The notes: generated by a model from the letters alone, not told the origin. DNA of 64,000 bases from Fictibacillus phosphorivorans (GCF_023715845.1 NZ_JAMBOR010000015.1:28445-92444); one strand, 5' to 3'; counted from the first letter of the stretch, positions 41,102 through 49,651 are shown. Numbers and translations are program-made.

Positions 41102-41923
41102 ATGGGACAATTGATTAAAGTTTGTAAAGCACTGACAATCGCAGGTTCTGACAGTGGTGGAGGAGCTGGCATTCAAGCAGATTTGAAGACATTCCAGGAA
41201 TTTGGCGTATATGGTATGTCTGTTCTTACTGCTGTTACAGCACAAAATACGCAGGGTGTCCAAGGAGTGTACCCTGTTCCTCTTGCTGGACTAGAACAGC
41301 AACTTATTTCGATCGGAAGCGATCTTAAGCCGGATGCGGTAAAAACAGGAATGCTCTTTTCAGGAGAATACATTGAGAGAACGGCTTATTATATTGAAAA
41401 GTTTGGATGGAACAACCTCGTCGTGGATCCTGTAATGGTCGCAAAAGGCGGAGCGACCCTTTTGGGAAACGAAGCTCTAGAAGCGATGAAAAAACATATG
41501 CTGCCACTAGCAAAAGTAATTACACCGAATGTTCCTGAAGCTGAAGCACTTACAGGAATGGAAATTACGAATGATGAAGCAGGACGGGAAGCAGCTCGCA
41601 TCTTGTTAGATAAAGGTGCTGATTGTGTGGTCATTAAAGGCGGACATCTGGAAGAGGAGCTTGTCACCGATCTTGTTTCCAACGGTGATAAGATTTGGGA
41701 GCTTGTTGATCAACGCGTATATACAAAAAACACTCATGGTACAGGCTGTACTTTATCCGCTGCATTGACAGCTGAATTAGCTTACGGAAAAACGATTGAA
41801 AGTGCTGTGCAGAATGCCAAAAACTTTATTCAAATAGCAATTGCACATGGTATCGATGTCGGTTCAGGACATGGACCGGTTAATCACTTTGCTTATAGGA
41901 GGATTCTTCATGAACAACTCTAG
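41102..41923 (+). CDS. thiD: Hydroxymethylpyrimidine/phosphomethylpyrimidine kinase ThiD
   Basis: A 273-aa ribokinase-fold enzyme that phosphorylates HMP and HMP-P for thiamine synthesis. N-terminal ALTIAGSDSGGGAGIQADLKTF, DPVMVAKGG near residue 105, and the catalytic NTHGTGCTLSAALTAELA near 209 are all intact. AGGAGGG precedes ATG 41102 by about 8 nt (GTG 41099 is an alternative). The stop overlaps the thiM start by 14 nt. Confidence 0.95.
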   Translation: MGQLIKVCKALTIAGSDSGGGAGIQADLKTFQEFGVYGMSVLTAVTAQNTQGVQGVYPVPLAGLEQQLISIGSDLKPDAVKTGMLFSGEYIERTAYYIEKFGWNNLVVDPVMVAKGGATLLGNEALEAMKKHMLPLAKVITPNVPEAEALTGMEITNDEAGREAARILLDKGADCVVIKGGHLEEELVTDLVSNGDKIWELVDQRVYTKNTHGTGCTLSAALTAELAYGKTIESAVQNAKNFIQIAIAHGIDVGSGHGPVNHFAYRRILHEQL

Positions 41924-42809
41924 ATTACAAGAATGGAAATCATTCGTTGAACAGGTAAGAGAAGCGCGGCCATTGGTCCACCATATCACGAATCACGTAA
42001 CGATGAACTTTCTTGCTAACGGTGTATTAGCTGCAGGCGGAAGTCCGATGATGGTCCATGACGCTTTGGAAGTTGAGGACGCGGTAGCGGTGTCAGATGC
42101 CCTCGTCCTTAACATCGGAACTTTGGAAGAAGCTTCAGCGAAGTCTATGAAACTCGCGCTAAGAAAAGCGATGTACAGTGGGGTGCCGGTGGTACTCGAT
42201 CCCGTAGGCGTAGGTTTGTCCGCATTCCGCCATGAAGTGATTAAAGGATTATTGTTAGAATATTCAGAATTGAAGGGGGTCAGTCCCCAAACAATTCTGA
42301 CAATTTGCGGGAATGCGGCAGAGATGAAGTTTCTCGCTGGTGAAGGATGGGATGGCCGTGGAGCAGACGGAGAGCTCGACGCTTCTCAAGGTGATATGTA
42401 CCAACTCGCCATAGCTGCTGCTAAACAGACAGGATGCATCATTGCGATGACAGGTGAGAAGGATATCGTTTCTGATGGGGAGATAGTCATAGAGCTTTCA
42501 CATGGACACCCGATGCTCTCTAGAGTAACTGGAACGGGATGCTTTGCTACATCAATGATTGCGTTGTACCAAGCTAATCAAACAGGTAATGCCGCACAGA
42601 ATCTGTCTTTAGTCGAACGAACTGCACTTGCTCTTCTGATGCTTACGAAAGCGGCAGAGGAATCTGTCAAAACATCTAGAGGACCGGGGAGCTTTCAAAC
42701 CAAGCTGTTGGACGAACTCTTTTTATTAGAAACGACGAAATCCATCTGGGAGGAAAAGATCAACTGGTCAGAGCACAGAACAGAAGCCGAAAGAGGTGTA
42801 AACACATGA
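41910..42809 (+). CDS. thiM: Hydroxyethylthiazole kinase ThiM with in-frame insertion
   Basis: A 299-aa thiazole salvage kinase: PLVHHITNHVTMNFLANGVLAAGGSP near residue 20, DPVGVG near 104 and the catalytic VTGTGCFATSM near 207 are present. Residues 119-130 (SELKGVSPQTIL) are encoded by a palindromic element of the GGGGTCTGACCCC family that seems to have entered in frame between LLEYS and TICGNAAEM. The family motif just after it normally reads RGN; here it is CGN (Cys133). Activity is therefore uncertain. ATG 41910 follows AGGAGG; overlaps thiE by 4 nt. Confidence 0.92.
   Translation: MNNSRLQEWKSFVEQVREARPLVHHITNHVTMNFLANGVLAAGGSPMMVHDALEVEDAVAVSDALVLNIGTLEEASAKSMKLALRKAMYSGVPVVLDPVGVGLSAFRHEVIKGLLLEYSELKGVSPQTILTICGNAAEMKFLAGEGWDGRGADGELDASQGDMYQLAIAAAKQTGCIIAMTGEKDIVSDGEIVIELSHGHPMLSRVTGTGCFATSMIALYQANQTGNAAQNLSLVERTALALLMLTKAAEESVKTSRGPGSFQTKLLDELFLLETTKSIWEEKINWSEHRTEAERGVNT
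42265..42299. repeat. Palindromic element inside thiM, copy 3 of the family
   Basis: CAGAATTG (42265-42272), GGGGTCAGTCCCC (42276-42288) and CAATTCTG (42292-42299) form a two-level perfect stem. The core differs by one base from the reverse complement of GGGGTCTGACCCC. Confidence 0.7.
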
Positions 42810-43480
42810 CGGCACTCTCACAAGTGAACCTCGCACATAAGCTATCACTCTACTTTGTAGCAGGGACAACGAACTGTCAATCGCCGGAATCCTTTCGCGA
42901 CATCCTTGTTCAAGCGGTTAAAGGCGGTGTCACGACTTTTCAATACCGTGAAAAAGGGGCAAATGCTTTAAGGGGTGAAAAACGGTTAGAAATGGCTAAG
43001 AGGGCTAAAAAGATCTGCCGGGATCATGGTGTGCTTTTTATCGTGAACGATGATCTGGAACTGATGAAACAAGTTGATGCAGATGGTCTTCATGTTGGCC
43101 AGACCGATGGCAGTTTAGCTTTTATACGCAAAGAGACAGAAGGGAAGGTTCTCGGTGTTTCCACGCATACTCTTGCTGAAGCCATAAATGCTGTTGACCA
43201 TGGAGCAGACTATATCGGGGCTGGCCCGGTCTATGCAACGGTTACCAAACCAGATGCACAGGAACCTGTCGGACCAGAATTTATAAAGATGCTGAGAGCA
43301 AACGGGATTGCTGTACCTATTGTAGGCATTGGCGGAATCTCTCTCGAAAACACTAAAGCTGTGATTGAAGCGGGTGCTGATGGAGCGGCAATCATTTCAG
43401 CGATCAGTCAAGCAGAAGATCCTAAAAAAGCGTGTCGTGAATTATTATTCGATATACTGGAAGCAAAGAGGGGATTGTAA
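42806..43480 (+). CDS. thiE: Thiamine phosphate synthase ThiE
   Basis: A 224-aa TIM-barrel enzyme joining HMP-PP and thiazole phosphate. FQYREKG near residue 47, VNDDLELMKQVDADGLHVGQ near 80, GVSTHTLAEA, DYIGAGPVYATVTKPDA near 137 and VGIGGIS near 173 are the family motifs. Translation is coupled to thiM (ATGA overlap) and runs directly into thiW. Confidence 0.96.
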   Translation: MTALSQVNLAHKLSLYFVAGTTNCQSPESFRDILVQAVKGGVTTFQYREKGANALRGEKRLEMAKRAKKICRDHGVLFIVNDDLELMKQVDADGLHVGQTDGSLAFIRKETEGKVLGVSTHTLAEAINAVDHGADYIGAGPVYATVTKPDAQEPVGPEFIKMLRANGIAVPIVGIGGISLENTKAVIEAGADGAAIISAISQAEDPKKACRELLFDILEAKRGL

Positions 43481-43996
43481 GTGAAGATTTCCGTTTTGAA
43501 GCTGACGGTTATGGCCATGTTTGTTTCAATAGGAACACTGACTTCCCATCTATTATGGTTTCCAGCAGGTGTTGCAAAAGCATTTCCGGTTCAGCATGCG
43601 ATAAATGTCATCGCGGGTGTAACTTTAGGTCCAATACCTGCTCTCCTTGTTGCGTTCGCTATCGGCCTTTTGCGTAATTTATTCGGAGTTGGATCACTGC
43701 TTGCTTTTCCAGGTGGGATGATCGGCGCGTTATTAGCGGGCTATTTTTATAAAAGATTTAAGATGTATGGGGCAGCAGCGGCAGGTGAGTGGATCGGAAC
43801 AGGTATGATCGGTGCACTTTTAACTGTTCCAGTCGCAACCTTTTTCTTAGGATCGAAAACAGGTGCATTCTTCTTCGTTCTTCCGTTTCTCACAAGCTCA
43901 GTCGCGGGTGGAATCATCGGTTTGGTGATCCTCCGATTGATTACAAAGAACACATACGTAAAACTACGTGCAGTACCGCCCGGAAAATCTGCATAA
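43481..43996 (+). CDS. thiW: ThiW, ECF-type thiazole transporter S component
   Basis: A 171-aa membrane protein with five to six helices (VLKLTVMAMFVSIGTLTSHLLWFP start; HAINVIAGVTLGPIPALLVAFAIGLLRNL near 38). ThiW genes occur under TPP riboswitches and are predicted to bring in hydroxyethylthiazole, which ThiM would phosphorylate. GTG start immediately after the thiE stop. Last gene of the operon. Confidence 0.92.
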   Translation: MKISVLKLTVMAMFVSIGTLTSHLLWFPAGVAKAFPVQHAINVIAGVTLGPIPALLVAFAIGLLRNLFGVGSLLAFPGGMIGALLAGYFYKRFKMYGAAAAGEWIGTGMIGALLTVPVATFFLGSKTGAFFFVLPFLTSSVAGGIIGLVILRLITKNTYVKLRAVPPGKSA

Positions 43997-44069
43997 GATC
44001 ATGCACAGAATAGGCCTTCATCCCGTACACTGAGTACTATCACCCGGTGGAAAAGGGGGCCTTTTATCA

Positions 44070-44309
44070 ATGAAAAAACGACCGAAAAAGTGGGTTTATG
44101 CTGAAATGCTGCTTATCTTCATGGGGCTGTTGCTTGCGATTTATAACGGCAAGTATTGGGAGAACCCTACTGTTCTTTTTTCGATCTTAATGACGATCTT
44201 CATATTCCGTGCAGTGGAACGTAAGATATTTAAACAAAAAACAGAATTTTGGTTCAACGTTGGAATGGTTGTAATCTTCTTAATTCTTGGTGTTATACCG
44301 CTAGTATAA
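44070..44309 (+). CDS. Small two-helix membrane protein (79 aa)
   Basis: A 79-aa protein with two or three hydrophobic helices (about residues 10-28, 34-46 and 60-78) and a basic N-terminus (MKKRPKKWVY). AAGGGGG lies 10 nt before the ATG. Family unknown. Nothing ties it to the thi operon except proximity. Confidence 0.68.
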   Translation: MKKRPKKWVYAEMLLIFMGLLLAIYNGKYWENPTVLFSILMTIFIFRAVERKIFKQKTEFWFNVGMVVIFLILGVIPLV

Positions 44310-44417
44310 AGGTAAAATGTTTTACTTTATGTTCAAGACGCCTGATTTTTGAATAACGATAATGGAGTCACTGACCCAGAGGGAACCTAGGTTGCTTAAA
44401 AAACTTGAAAATATGGA

Positions 44418-44453
44418 GAAAGCAGACTGATCGGGAACGACAGTCTGCTTTTT
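44418..44453 (+). terminator. Hairpin terminator
   Basis: AGCAGACTG and CAGTCTGCT pair perfectly with a 12-nt loop, followed by TTTT; it ends the 79-aa transcript or isolates the clpP-like operon. Confidence 0.78.
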
Positions 44454-44487
44454 AATGAATAGGCAAAAGTATATTTTAAGTAAATCT

Positions 44488-44531
44488 TTGACATAATGAA
44501 GCCTAACGTAATAAAATAATTTTACGTAAAA
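44488..44531. promoter_or_regulatory. Promoter and palindromic operator of the ArsR-ClpP operon
   Basis: TTGACA at 44488-44493 is a perfect -35. ACGTAA and TTACGT (44506-44527) form an inverted repeat across the -10 area, and TTTTACGTAAAA (44520-44531) is a perfect 12-bp palindrome. ArsR-family repressors bind such AT-rich palindromes, so autoregulation is likely. Confidence 0.55.
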
Positions 44532-44577
44532 TATATTTTTTATGTGGAGAGTATGACTAAAAAGTGAGGTGATGTGG

Positions 44578-45180
44578 GTGAATAGGAATCAAACCGTACC
44601 AGAAACGTTTGTCGTTACAGAGCCAGAACAGGCTGCAGCACTTTTACATCCTGTCCGGTCAGAGATCATAAGCTTATTGAAGGAACCGAGATCGGCGACA
44701 GAATTATCAAAAGTGATGAATGATTCCGCTCAGAAAGTGAATTACCATTTAAAGACACTTGAAAAAGTTGGTCTTGTTATGCGGGCAGGCACAAGGAATG
44801 TAAGAAACCTTGTAGAAGTTCTTTATAGAAGTGCAGGAAAGACTTTTCTGTTATCGGATTCACTTGGTCTGTCACAAGAAACGGTCCGAAAATTAAAGGA
44901 TCAGACTGCGCTCGCTCACGTCTTATCTTTAACGGAGAAAATAAAGCGTGACACTGTTTCTCTTATGGAAGAAGCGGAGAACGAGGAAATACCGAGTGCG
45001 GTGTTGGAGATGGAACTCTCACTTAAAGGCGTTGAAGAACGACAAGCTTTTTTACAAGATTATGCTAACATGCTTTCTGAACTGATAAAAAAACACCATG
45101 ATCCAGAGCAAGGAAAGTCACGAACGTATCATGTTTCAATGGCGATGTACCCAAAACCTGAAGGAGGCGGCACAGCGTGA
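44578..45180 (+). CDS. ArsR-type winged-helix transcriptional regulator
   Basis: About 200 aa. Winged helix-turn-helix in residues about 18-80: LLHPVRSEIISLLKEPRSATELSKVMNDSAQKVNYHLKTLEKVGLV. The remaining 120 residues are helical (AHVLSLTEKIKRDTVSLMEE) and may dimerise or sense a signal; there is no ArsR metal-binding cysteine pair. GTG 44578 follows GAGGTG by 6 nt; GTG 44569 or ATG 44572 overlap the site. Heads an overlapping operon with a 69-aa protein and ClpP, so it probably controls that protease. Confidence 0.8.
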   Translation: MNRNQTVPETFVVTEPEQAAALLHPVRSEIISLLKEPRSATELSKVMNDSAQKVNYHLKTLEKVGLVMRAGTRNVRNLVEVLYRSAGKTFLLSDSLGLSQETVRKLKDQTALAHVLSLTEKIKRDTVSLMEEAENEEIPSAVLEMELSLKGVEERQAFLQDYANMLSELIKKHHDPEQGKSRTYHVSMAMYPKPEGGGTA

Positions 45181-45386
45181 AAGAGGAACAAAAGAGCACA
45201 GTTACACCTATTAGGACAGATCAGGTGACAGAAGAGGCGAACACGATCCCGATGAAAAAAGAAGTCCAGGTTGAGGGTGCTGATGATCAGCAGCAGCCCG
45301 CGAAGATTATCTTTATTACATCTGGATTCGGTAAAATACATGTTCCACAGTCAACAAACAAGAGCCCGATGGCAATCGCGGCATAA
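45177..45386 (+). CDS. 69-aa protein with ssrA-like C-terminus, upstream of clpP
   Basis: GTG 45177 overlaps the regulator stop (GTGA), indicating coupled translation. The N-terminal 40 residues are charged and disordered ([19 protein letters not shown]); residues 43-53 ([11 protein letters not shown]) look beta-like; the tail ends KSPMAIAA. The last four residues resemble the ALAA end of the B. subtilis ssrA tag, which ClpXP recognises. It lies 16 nt before clpP. I do not know the family; a built-in Clp substrate or adaptor is a reasonable guess. Confidence 0.65.
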   Translation: MKEEQKSTVTPIRTDQVTEEANTIPMKKEVQVEGADDQQQPAKIIFITSGFGKIHVPQSTNKSPMAIAA

Positions 45387-45402
45387 TCAGGAGGGAAAAG
45401 AG

Positions 45403-45984
45403 ATGAACTTAATTCCTATGGTTGTAGAATCCACGAACCGCGGTGAGCGTTCGTATGATATTTATTCAAGACTGTTAAAAGACCGCATCATTATGCTCGG
45501 AAGTGCCATTGATGATAATGTTGCAAACTCGGTCGTCGCACAGCTTCTTTTCCTCGCAGCTGAGGATCCGGAAAAGGACATTTCCATCTACATCAATTCA
45601 CCAGGAGGTTCAGTGACGGCTGGACTGGCGATCTATGACACGATTCAATTTATCAAACCTGACGTATCCACGATCTGTATCGGAATGGCAGCATCGATGG
45701 GAGCAGTTCTTTTAGTGGCAGGAGCAAAAGGAAAGCGTTATGCACTACCGAACGCTGAAGTCATGATTCATCAGCCACTAGGCGGGACACAAGGGCAGGC
45801 TGCGGACATGGCCATCCACGCAAAACGAATTCTGCAAACCCGCGAGCTCTTGAATAAAATCATCTCAGAGCGCTCCGGTCAGCCGATTGAAAAAGTAGAA
45901 AAAGACACAGATCGCGACTTTTTCATGTCAGCAGAAGAAGCCTTAAAATATGGAATTATCGATAAAGTTATCGAGAAGATTTAG
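45403..45984 (+). CDS. clpP: ATP-dependent Clp protease proteolytic subunit (ClpP)
   Basis: A 193-aa serine protease subunit with the full triad Ser98 (GMAASMGA), His123 (MIHQP) and Asp172 (DRDFF), and the N-terminal axial loop region [31 protein letters not shown] precedes ATG 45403 by 8 nt; an upstream in-frame extension is spurious. Located behind an ArsR regulator and a small protein, unlike the usual monocistronic CtsR-controlled clpP, so it may be a second, separately regulated ClpP. Whether another clpP exists cannot be seen here. Confidence 0.93.
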   Translation: MNLIPMVVESTNRGERSYDIYSRLLKDRIIMLGSAIDDNVANSVVAQLLFLAAEDPEKDISIYINSPGGSVTAGLAIYDTIQFIKPDVSTICIGMAASMGAVLLVAGAKGKRYALPNAEVMIHQPLGGTQGQAADMAIHAKRILQTRELLNKIISERSGQPIEKVEKDTDRDFFMSAEEALKYGIIDKVIEKI

Positions 45985-46003
45985 AGTGATTGAAGAGGTT
46001 AAG

Positions 46004-46047
46004 AATGAACGAGAAAATCTCTAGAATGAACCAGAAGATCTTAGAAG
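46004..46047 (+). repeat. Imperfect 21-nt tandem repeat
   Basis: AATGAACGAGAAAATCTCTAG-type unit is repeated as AATGAACCAGAAGATCTTAG right after the clpP stop. A short open frame crosses it but runs through a terminator, so I treat it as non-coding. Confidence 0.4.
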
Positions 46048-46057
46048 CTAAAGAAGA

Positions 46058-46090
46058 AAAGCCAGCTCGCCCCGAGCTGGCTTTTCTATT
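46058..46090 (+). terminator. Terminator of the clpP operon
   Basis: AAGCCAGCTCG and CGAGCTGGCTT form an 11-bp stem, then TTCTATTT. Confidence 0.85.
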
Positions 46091-46128
46091 TGGGAAATGG
46101 GGTCTGACCCCAAACAATTTATTTCCCA
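46091..46128. repeat. GGGGTCTGACCCC element, copy 4
   Basis: GGGGTCTGACCCC at 46099-46111 is enclosed by TGGGAAAT (46091-46098) and its complement ATTTCCCA (46121-46128), with AAACAATTT between. The AAACAATT stretch is shared with the thiM copy. Confidence 0.7.
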
Positions 46129-46275
46129 CGTCCATATTCTTGTTTTACGCTAGGAGGTTTGCTCGATAGTACGTGTCGAAAATCGCGATTTTAGAAATGG
46201 GCTTGTTGGTTGTGGTAATCTATTGAAAAGATACATAGTTTGGAAGTTTACGATATAAGAAAGAAGGAATGCTGC

Positions 46276-47511
46276 ATGGCCACAACAACTGAGAAGGCGT
46301 CAGGCATAGCGTCTTCACAGCAAAAGACCATTTATTCAATTTTATTTGCTATTAGTTTTGTCCACTTGTTAAATGACTCGATGCAGGCTGTGATTCCTGC
46401 GATTTTTCCGATCCTGGAGAAATCGATGGGGCTTACTTTTACACAGCTGGGGTGGATTGCCTTCACACTCAACATTACTTCATCTGTCATGCAACCGGTC
46501 GTCGGCTGGTATACGGATAAATCGACTTCTCCCTATCTGCTGCCATTTGGAATGATGGCTAGTTTAATAGGGATGCTCGGTATTGCGTTTGCTGATTCGT
46601 TTTATCTGATCATCATCTCTGTTATTGGGATCGGACTCGGATCTGCGGTATTTCATCCAGAAGGTTCCCGCGTTGCTTATATGGCAGCAGGGAATCAGCG
46701 CGGGCTTGCACAGTCCATTTACCAAGTTGGAGGAAACACAGGAACTTCATTGGCCCCAGTAATGACGGCACTCGTTTTTGTTCCGCTTGGCCAGTTTGGA
46801 GCCGTTTGGTTTACATCGCTGGCGGCGATAGCTATTTTTGTTCTGTTTTATGTCTCCGGATGGTACTCAAGACAGCTTGTTCATTTTCCGAGAGTCAAAA
46901 AACAAACCGGTGAGAAAAAAGCGATTGATAAAAAGCGTAAAAAACAAGTCATTATGGCGATGGCACTGCTTGTATTCCTTGTTTTCGGTCGCTCATGGTA
47001 TTTCTCAGGAATCGGCAACTACTACCAGTTCTATCTGATTCAGGATTACGGGCTGACGATCCGCCAGGCACAAATTTATTTATTCGTATTCATGGCGTCA
47101 GGCGTGCTCGGTACATTCTTCGGCGGGCCGATTTCAGACCGTTTAGGAAAGAGGAACATGATATTTTGGTCGATGATCGGAACGGCACCGCTTGCCCTTC
47201 TTTTGCCTCATGTTGGATTATGGGCTGTAGCACCTTTATTTTTCATAATCGGTTTTATCTTAAACACAAGTTTTTCTGTAACAGTGGTTTATGCACAAGA
47301 ATTAGTGCCGGGAAGGATTGGAATGGTTTCTGGACTTATTGTCGGGCTTGCCTTCGGAATGGGGGCACTAGGTTCTGTTGTGCTCGGGAAGGTAGCTGAT
47401 GTTACTAGCATTTCGTACACGATGATGCTCGTGAGCCTTTTGCCTTTGTTAGGCCTGTTGACTGTGATGCTGCCATCAGACCGCACGCTAGAGAAGTGGT
47501 CTAAAGAATGA
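46276..47511 (+). CDS. MFS transporter, fosmidomycin-resistance (Fsr) like
   Basis: A 411-aa, 12-helix exporter. The start FAISFVHLLNDSMQAVIPAIFPILEKSMGLTFTQLGWIAF and GIGLGSAVFHPEGSRVAYMAAGNQRGLAQSIYQVGGNTG are typical of the Fsr subgroup of the major facilitator superfamily. It probably extrudes a small drug-like compound; real substrate unknown. ATG 46276 follows AAGGA; the longer frame from 46240 has no site. A 42-nt perfect palindrome follows the stop directly. Confidence 0.87.
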   Translation: MATTTEKASGIASSQQKTIYSILFAISFVHLLNDSMQAVIPAIFPILEKSMGLTFTQLGWIAFTLNITSSVMQPVVGWYTDKSTSPYLLPFGMMASLIGMLGIAFADSFYLIIISVIGIGLGSAVFHPEGSRVAYMAAGNQRGLAQSIYQVGGNTGTSLAPVMTALVFVPLGQFGAVWFTSLAAIAIFVLFYVSGWYSRQLVHFPRVKKQTGEKKAIDKKRKKQVIMAMALLVFLVFGRSWYFSGIGNYYQFYLIQDYGLTIRQAQIYLFVFMASGVLGTFFGGPISDRLGKRNMIFWSMIGTAPLALLLPHVGLWAVAPLFFIIGFILNTSFSVTVVYAQELVPGRIGMVSGLIVGLAFGMGALGSVVLGKVADVTSISYTMMLVSLLPLLGLLTVMLPSDRTLEKWSKE

Positions 47512-47553
47512 AAATTGTAGGGGGTCTGTCCCGGGACAGACCCCCTACAATTT
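47512..47553. repeat. Perfect 42-nt palindrome, copy 5 of the family
   Basis: Each 21-nt arm reads AAATTGTAGGGGGTCTGTCCC toward the centre CCC/GGG at 47532/47533, so core GGGTCTGTCCC occurs in both orientations. It begins one base after the MFS stop codon. Confidence 0.85.
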
Positions 47554-47577
47554 CCTGCAATGTTCCCTTATCAAAAC

Positions 47578-47612
47578 AAAAATCCTTGCCCCCTGTCGGC
47601 AAGGATTTTATT
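47578..47612. terminator. Bidirectional terminator
   Basis: AAAATCCTTGCC and GGCAAGGATTTT form a 12-bp stem; T-rich on both sides. Confidence 0.85.
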
Positions 47613-48471
47613 ATTCATTATTTAACCTATGATACTTAGCGTTTGCAAACATGAACACGCCATAAGCGATAAAACCTAACGCAACGATTGCGAGAAGAAT
47701 GGGACCGAATGGCTGGTTCGAAAGTTCAAGCAGGGCGCCGTCGAGCCCTTTTGTTTCTTCAGGATTCACATAAATAGCGGTGCGGATAAGAAAGAAGGCG
47801 ATGATCATAAATACGATCCCGCGTGCGGCAATTCCGAACATGCCGATATAGCCGCTCCATTTCCATTCCTCTTTGTTCATCTCGTTTTTCTTCAACTCTT
47901 TTTTAAACCTGCCGGAAATCGCTCTGAACATGAAAGTGAAACCGGTGATGCCAAATACGAGTCCCGCAATGGCAATGAGGATCTGTCCGAAAGGCTGTTC
48001 GAGCATTTGAGCGGACAACGTCTGGTACTTTTCATCGGATGATTCACTTCTTGCGCGAAAAAGAATACGTAACGCACTGATACACATTGCCGTATAAACG
48101 CCTGCGATAAAAAGAAACCCGATTCTATTGAACCATCTTTTCCAGCTATGGTGGACACATTCGGGGTCAAAGATCGCTTTTATGACCTGCCAGAACGCAA
48201 AGGCACTTAAGCCTAGGGCAAGTACAATCAATAAGGCTGGCCCGAAAGGCTGCTTGGCAATCGTGTAAAGTGCTCCCTGAGAACTTGCTTCATAAAAACG
48301 ATTACCGGTTGAAGTAATCAGTGCAAGTACGCCAATAACCACATACACGATTCCTTTTGACAGATAACCGATTTTAGCAAAACGATGGATCCAGGGGCGG
48401 AAAGATTCAAAAAGGTTCCTGATCTTATCCATTTTAGTTTCTTTCTTAACGAATGGCTGCTTTTCAGTCAA
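47611..48471 (-). CDS. DUF1206 membrane protein
   Basis: A 286-aa protein with three repeats of a two-helix unit; each repeat contains a QPFGP/QPFGQ motif (near residues 82, 165 and 250), the mark of DUF1206. Function unknown. TTG 48471 lies 8 nt after AAGGAG. Cotranscribed with the upstream AI-2E-type gene, 14 nt apart. Confidence 0.87.
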   Translation of the reverse strand: MTEKQPFVKKETKMDKIRNLFESFRPWIHRFAKIGYLSKGIVYVVIGVLALITSTGNRFYEASSQGALYTIAKQPFGPALLIVLALGLSAFAFWQVIKAIFDPECVHHSWKRWFNRIGFLFIAGVYTAMCISALRILFRARSESSDEKYQTLSAQMLEQPFGQILIAIAGLVFGITGFTFMFRAISGRFKKELKKNEMNKEEWKWSGYIGMFGIAARGIVFMIIAFFLIRTAIYVNPEETKGLDGALLELSNQPFGPILLAIVALGFIAYGVFMFANAKYHRLNNE

Positions 48472-48485
48472 AATTGGCTCTCCTT

Positions 48486-49574
48486 TCAGAGCAAATCACT
48501 TCTTGTTTCGGGCGGATTGTATAGCAAGTAAATACGGTATAGGTTACTGATAAGCGTTTTGATAACCGCATAAGTCGGAATAGCGAGCAGCAAACCGATA
48601 AATCCAAATGCAGCACCTGCCATCAGTACGATTAAAATGATGGTTAGCGGATGTATATGGAGCTGTTTGCCCATGATCTGAGGAGAAAGGATATTTCCTT
48701 CAACCTGTTGAACAACTAGCGTGACTACCGCTACTTTTACCGCCATCATCGGATCTTGAATGAGTCCGATCAAAAGGGCAGGGAAAACCCCGATGAAGGG
48801 TCCAAGGAATGGAATCACATTCGTCACAACCGCAAAAAGTGCGAGTACGAGTGCAAACTTTAAGCCGATGAACATATAGCCGGCATACATAAAGACTCCG
48901 ACGAATAGGGCGACCAAAACTTGTCCTTTAATATAAGAAGACAGCGTAGAATCGATATCACGCAAAATACAGGCTACATCATGTTCCATATGACGAGGTA
49001 CGATTCTCAGAAAATAATTAAAAAACTTTTTGTCATCAAGCAAGAGATAAAATAGGATAAACGGCACCACCAACAGAACAAGTGCAACATTTGTTAAAGT
49101 CGTGACCAGCGCGATTACATCTTTAGAGATGGTGCTCGTGAACTTTTCGAGGCGTTCGGTTGCCAGTTTTGCTACCTGTGTACTGTCGATGAATGATTTT
49201 TTTTGGCCTGTAACCATCTTTCCAGTTTTTTCAGTAGCTTCTCCGATTTTTTTAGGAAAGTCATCCGTTATGTTCGTTAACTGATCCGCGACAACAGGGA
49301 TCGCAAAGCTGGATATTCCTGAGAAAATTAAAATTAATCCCATCATGACAAGAAAGATTGCAAGGAATTTAGGAACCCTCTTTTTAATCAAAAAACGAAT
49401 TACAGGGCGAAGCAAGTAATAGAGTAACCCTGCGATAAACAATGGAAAGAAAACACTGGAGATGACAAGATACAGGAAGTCAATGAGGTAATCGATTTTC
49501 CCTAATAAATATAAGATTGTGAGAACAAGTACGGCACCTGCCCCGTATTTAAAAAATGAGTGCTGATACCACAT
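48486..49574 (-). CDS. AI-2E family transporter-like membrane protein
   Basis: A 362-aa protein with seven to eight helices. The C-terminal ALFAVVTNVIPFLGPFIGVFPALLIGLIQDP near residue 255 and LSPQIMGKQLHIHPLTIILIVLMAGAAFGFIGLLLAIP near 300 are the family core. Members include Na+(Li+)/H+ antiporters and putative autoinducer exporters (B. subtilis YtvI/YubA group); activity here is open. GGAGGT precedes the ATG. First gene of a two-gene unit. Confidence 0.87.
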   Translation of the reverse strand: MWYQHSFFKYGAGAVLVLTILYLLGKIDYLIDFLYLVISSVFFPLFIAGLLYYLLRPVIRFLIKKRVPKFLAIFLVMMGLILIFSGISSFAIPVVADQLTNITDDFPKKIGEATEKTGKMVTGQKKSFIDSTQVAKLATERLEKFTSTISKDVIALVTTLTNVALVLLVVPFILFYLLLDDKKFFNYFLRIVPRHMEHDVACILRDIDSTLSSYIKGQVLVALFVGVFMYAGYMFIGLKFALVLALFAVVTNVIPFLGPFIGVFPALLIGLIQDPMMAVKVAVVTLVVQQVEGNILSPQIMGKQLHIHPLTIILIVLMAGAAFGFIGLLLAIPTYAVIKTLISNLYRIYLLYNPPETRSDLL

Positions 49575-49651
49575 AAATTGTGACCTCCATTTCGTATTAG
49601 TATTCTTTTCCCTTTTTTAATAACTGTAATCTTTTTTTATTGAAATAATAA

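Noticed and set aside
44354..44430. 22-codon ORF starting MESLTQREP
   Set aside because: No ribosome-binding site; it ends inside a terminator stem.
46005..46170. Open frame after clpP beginning MNEKISRMNQKILEAK
   Set aside because: No ribosome-binding site; it crosses the clpP terminator and a family palindrome.
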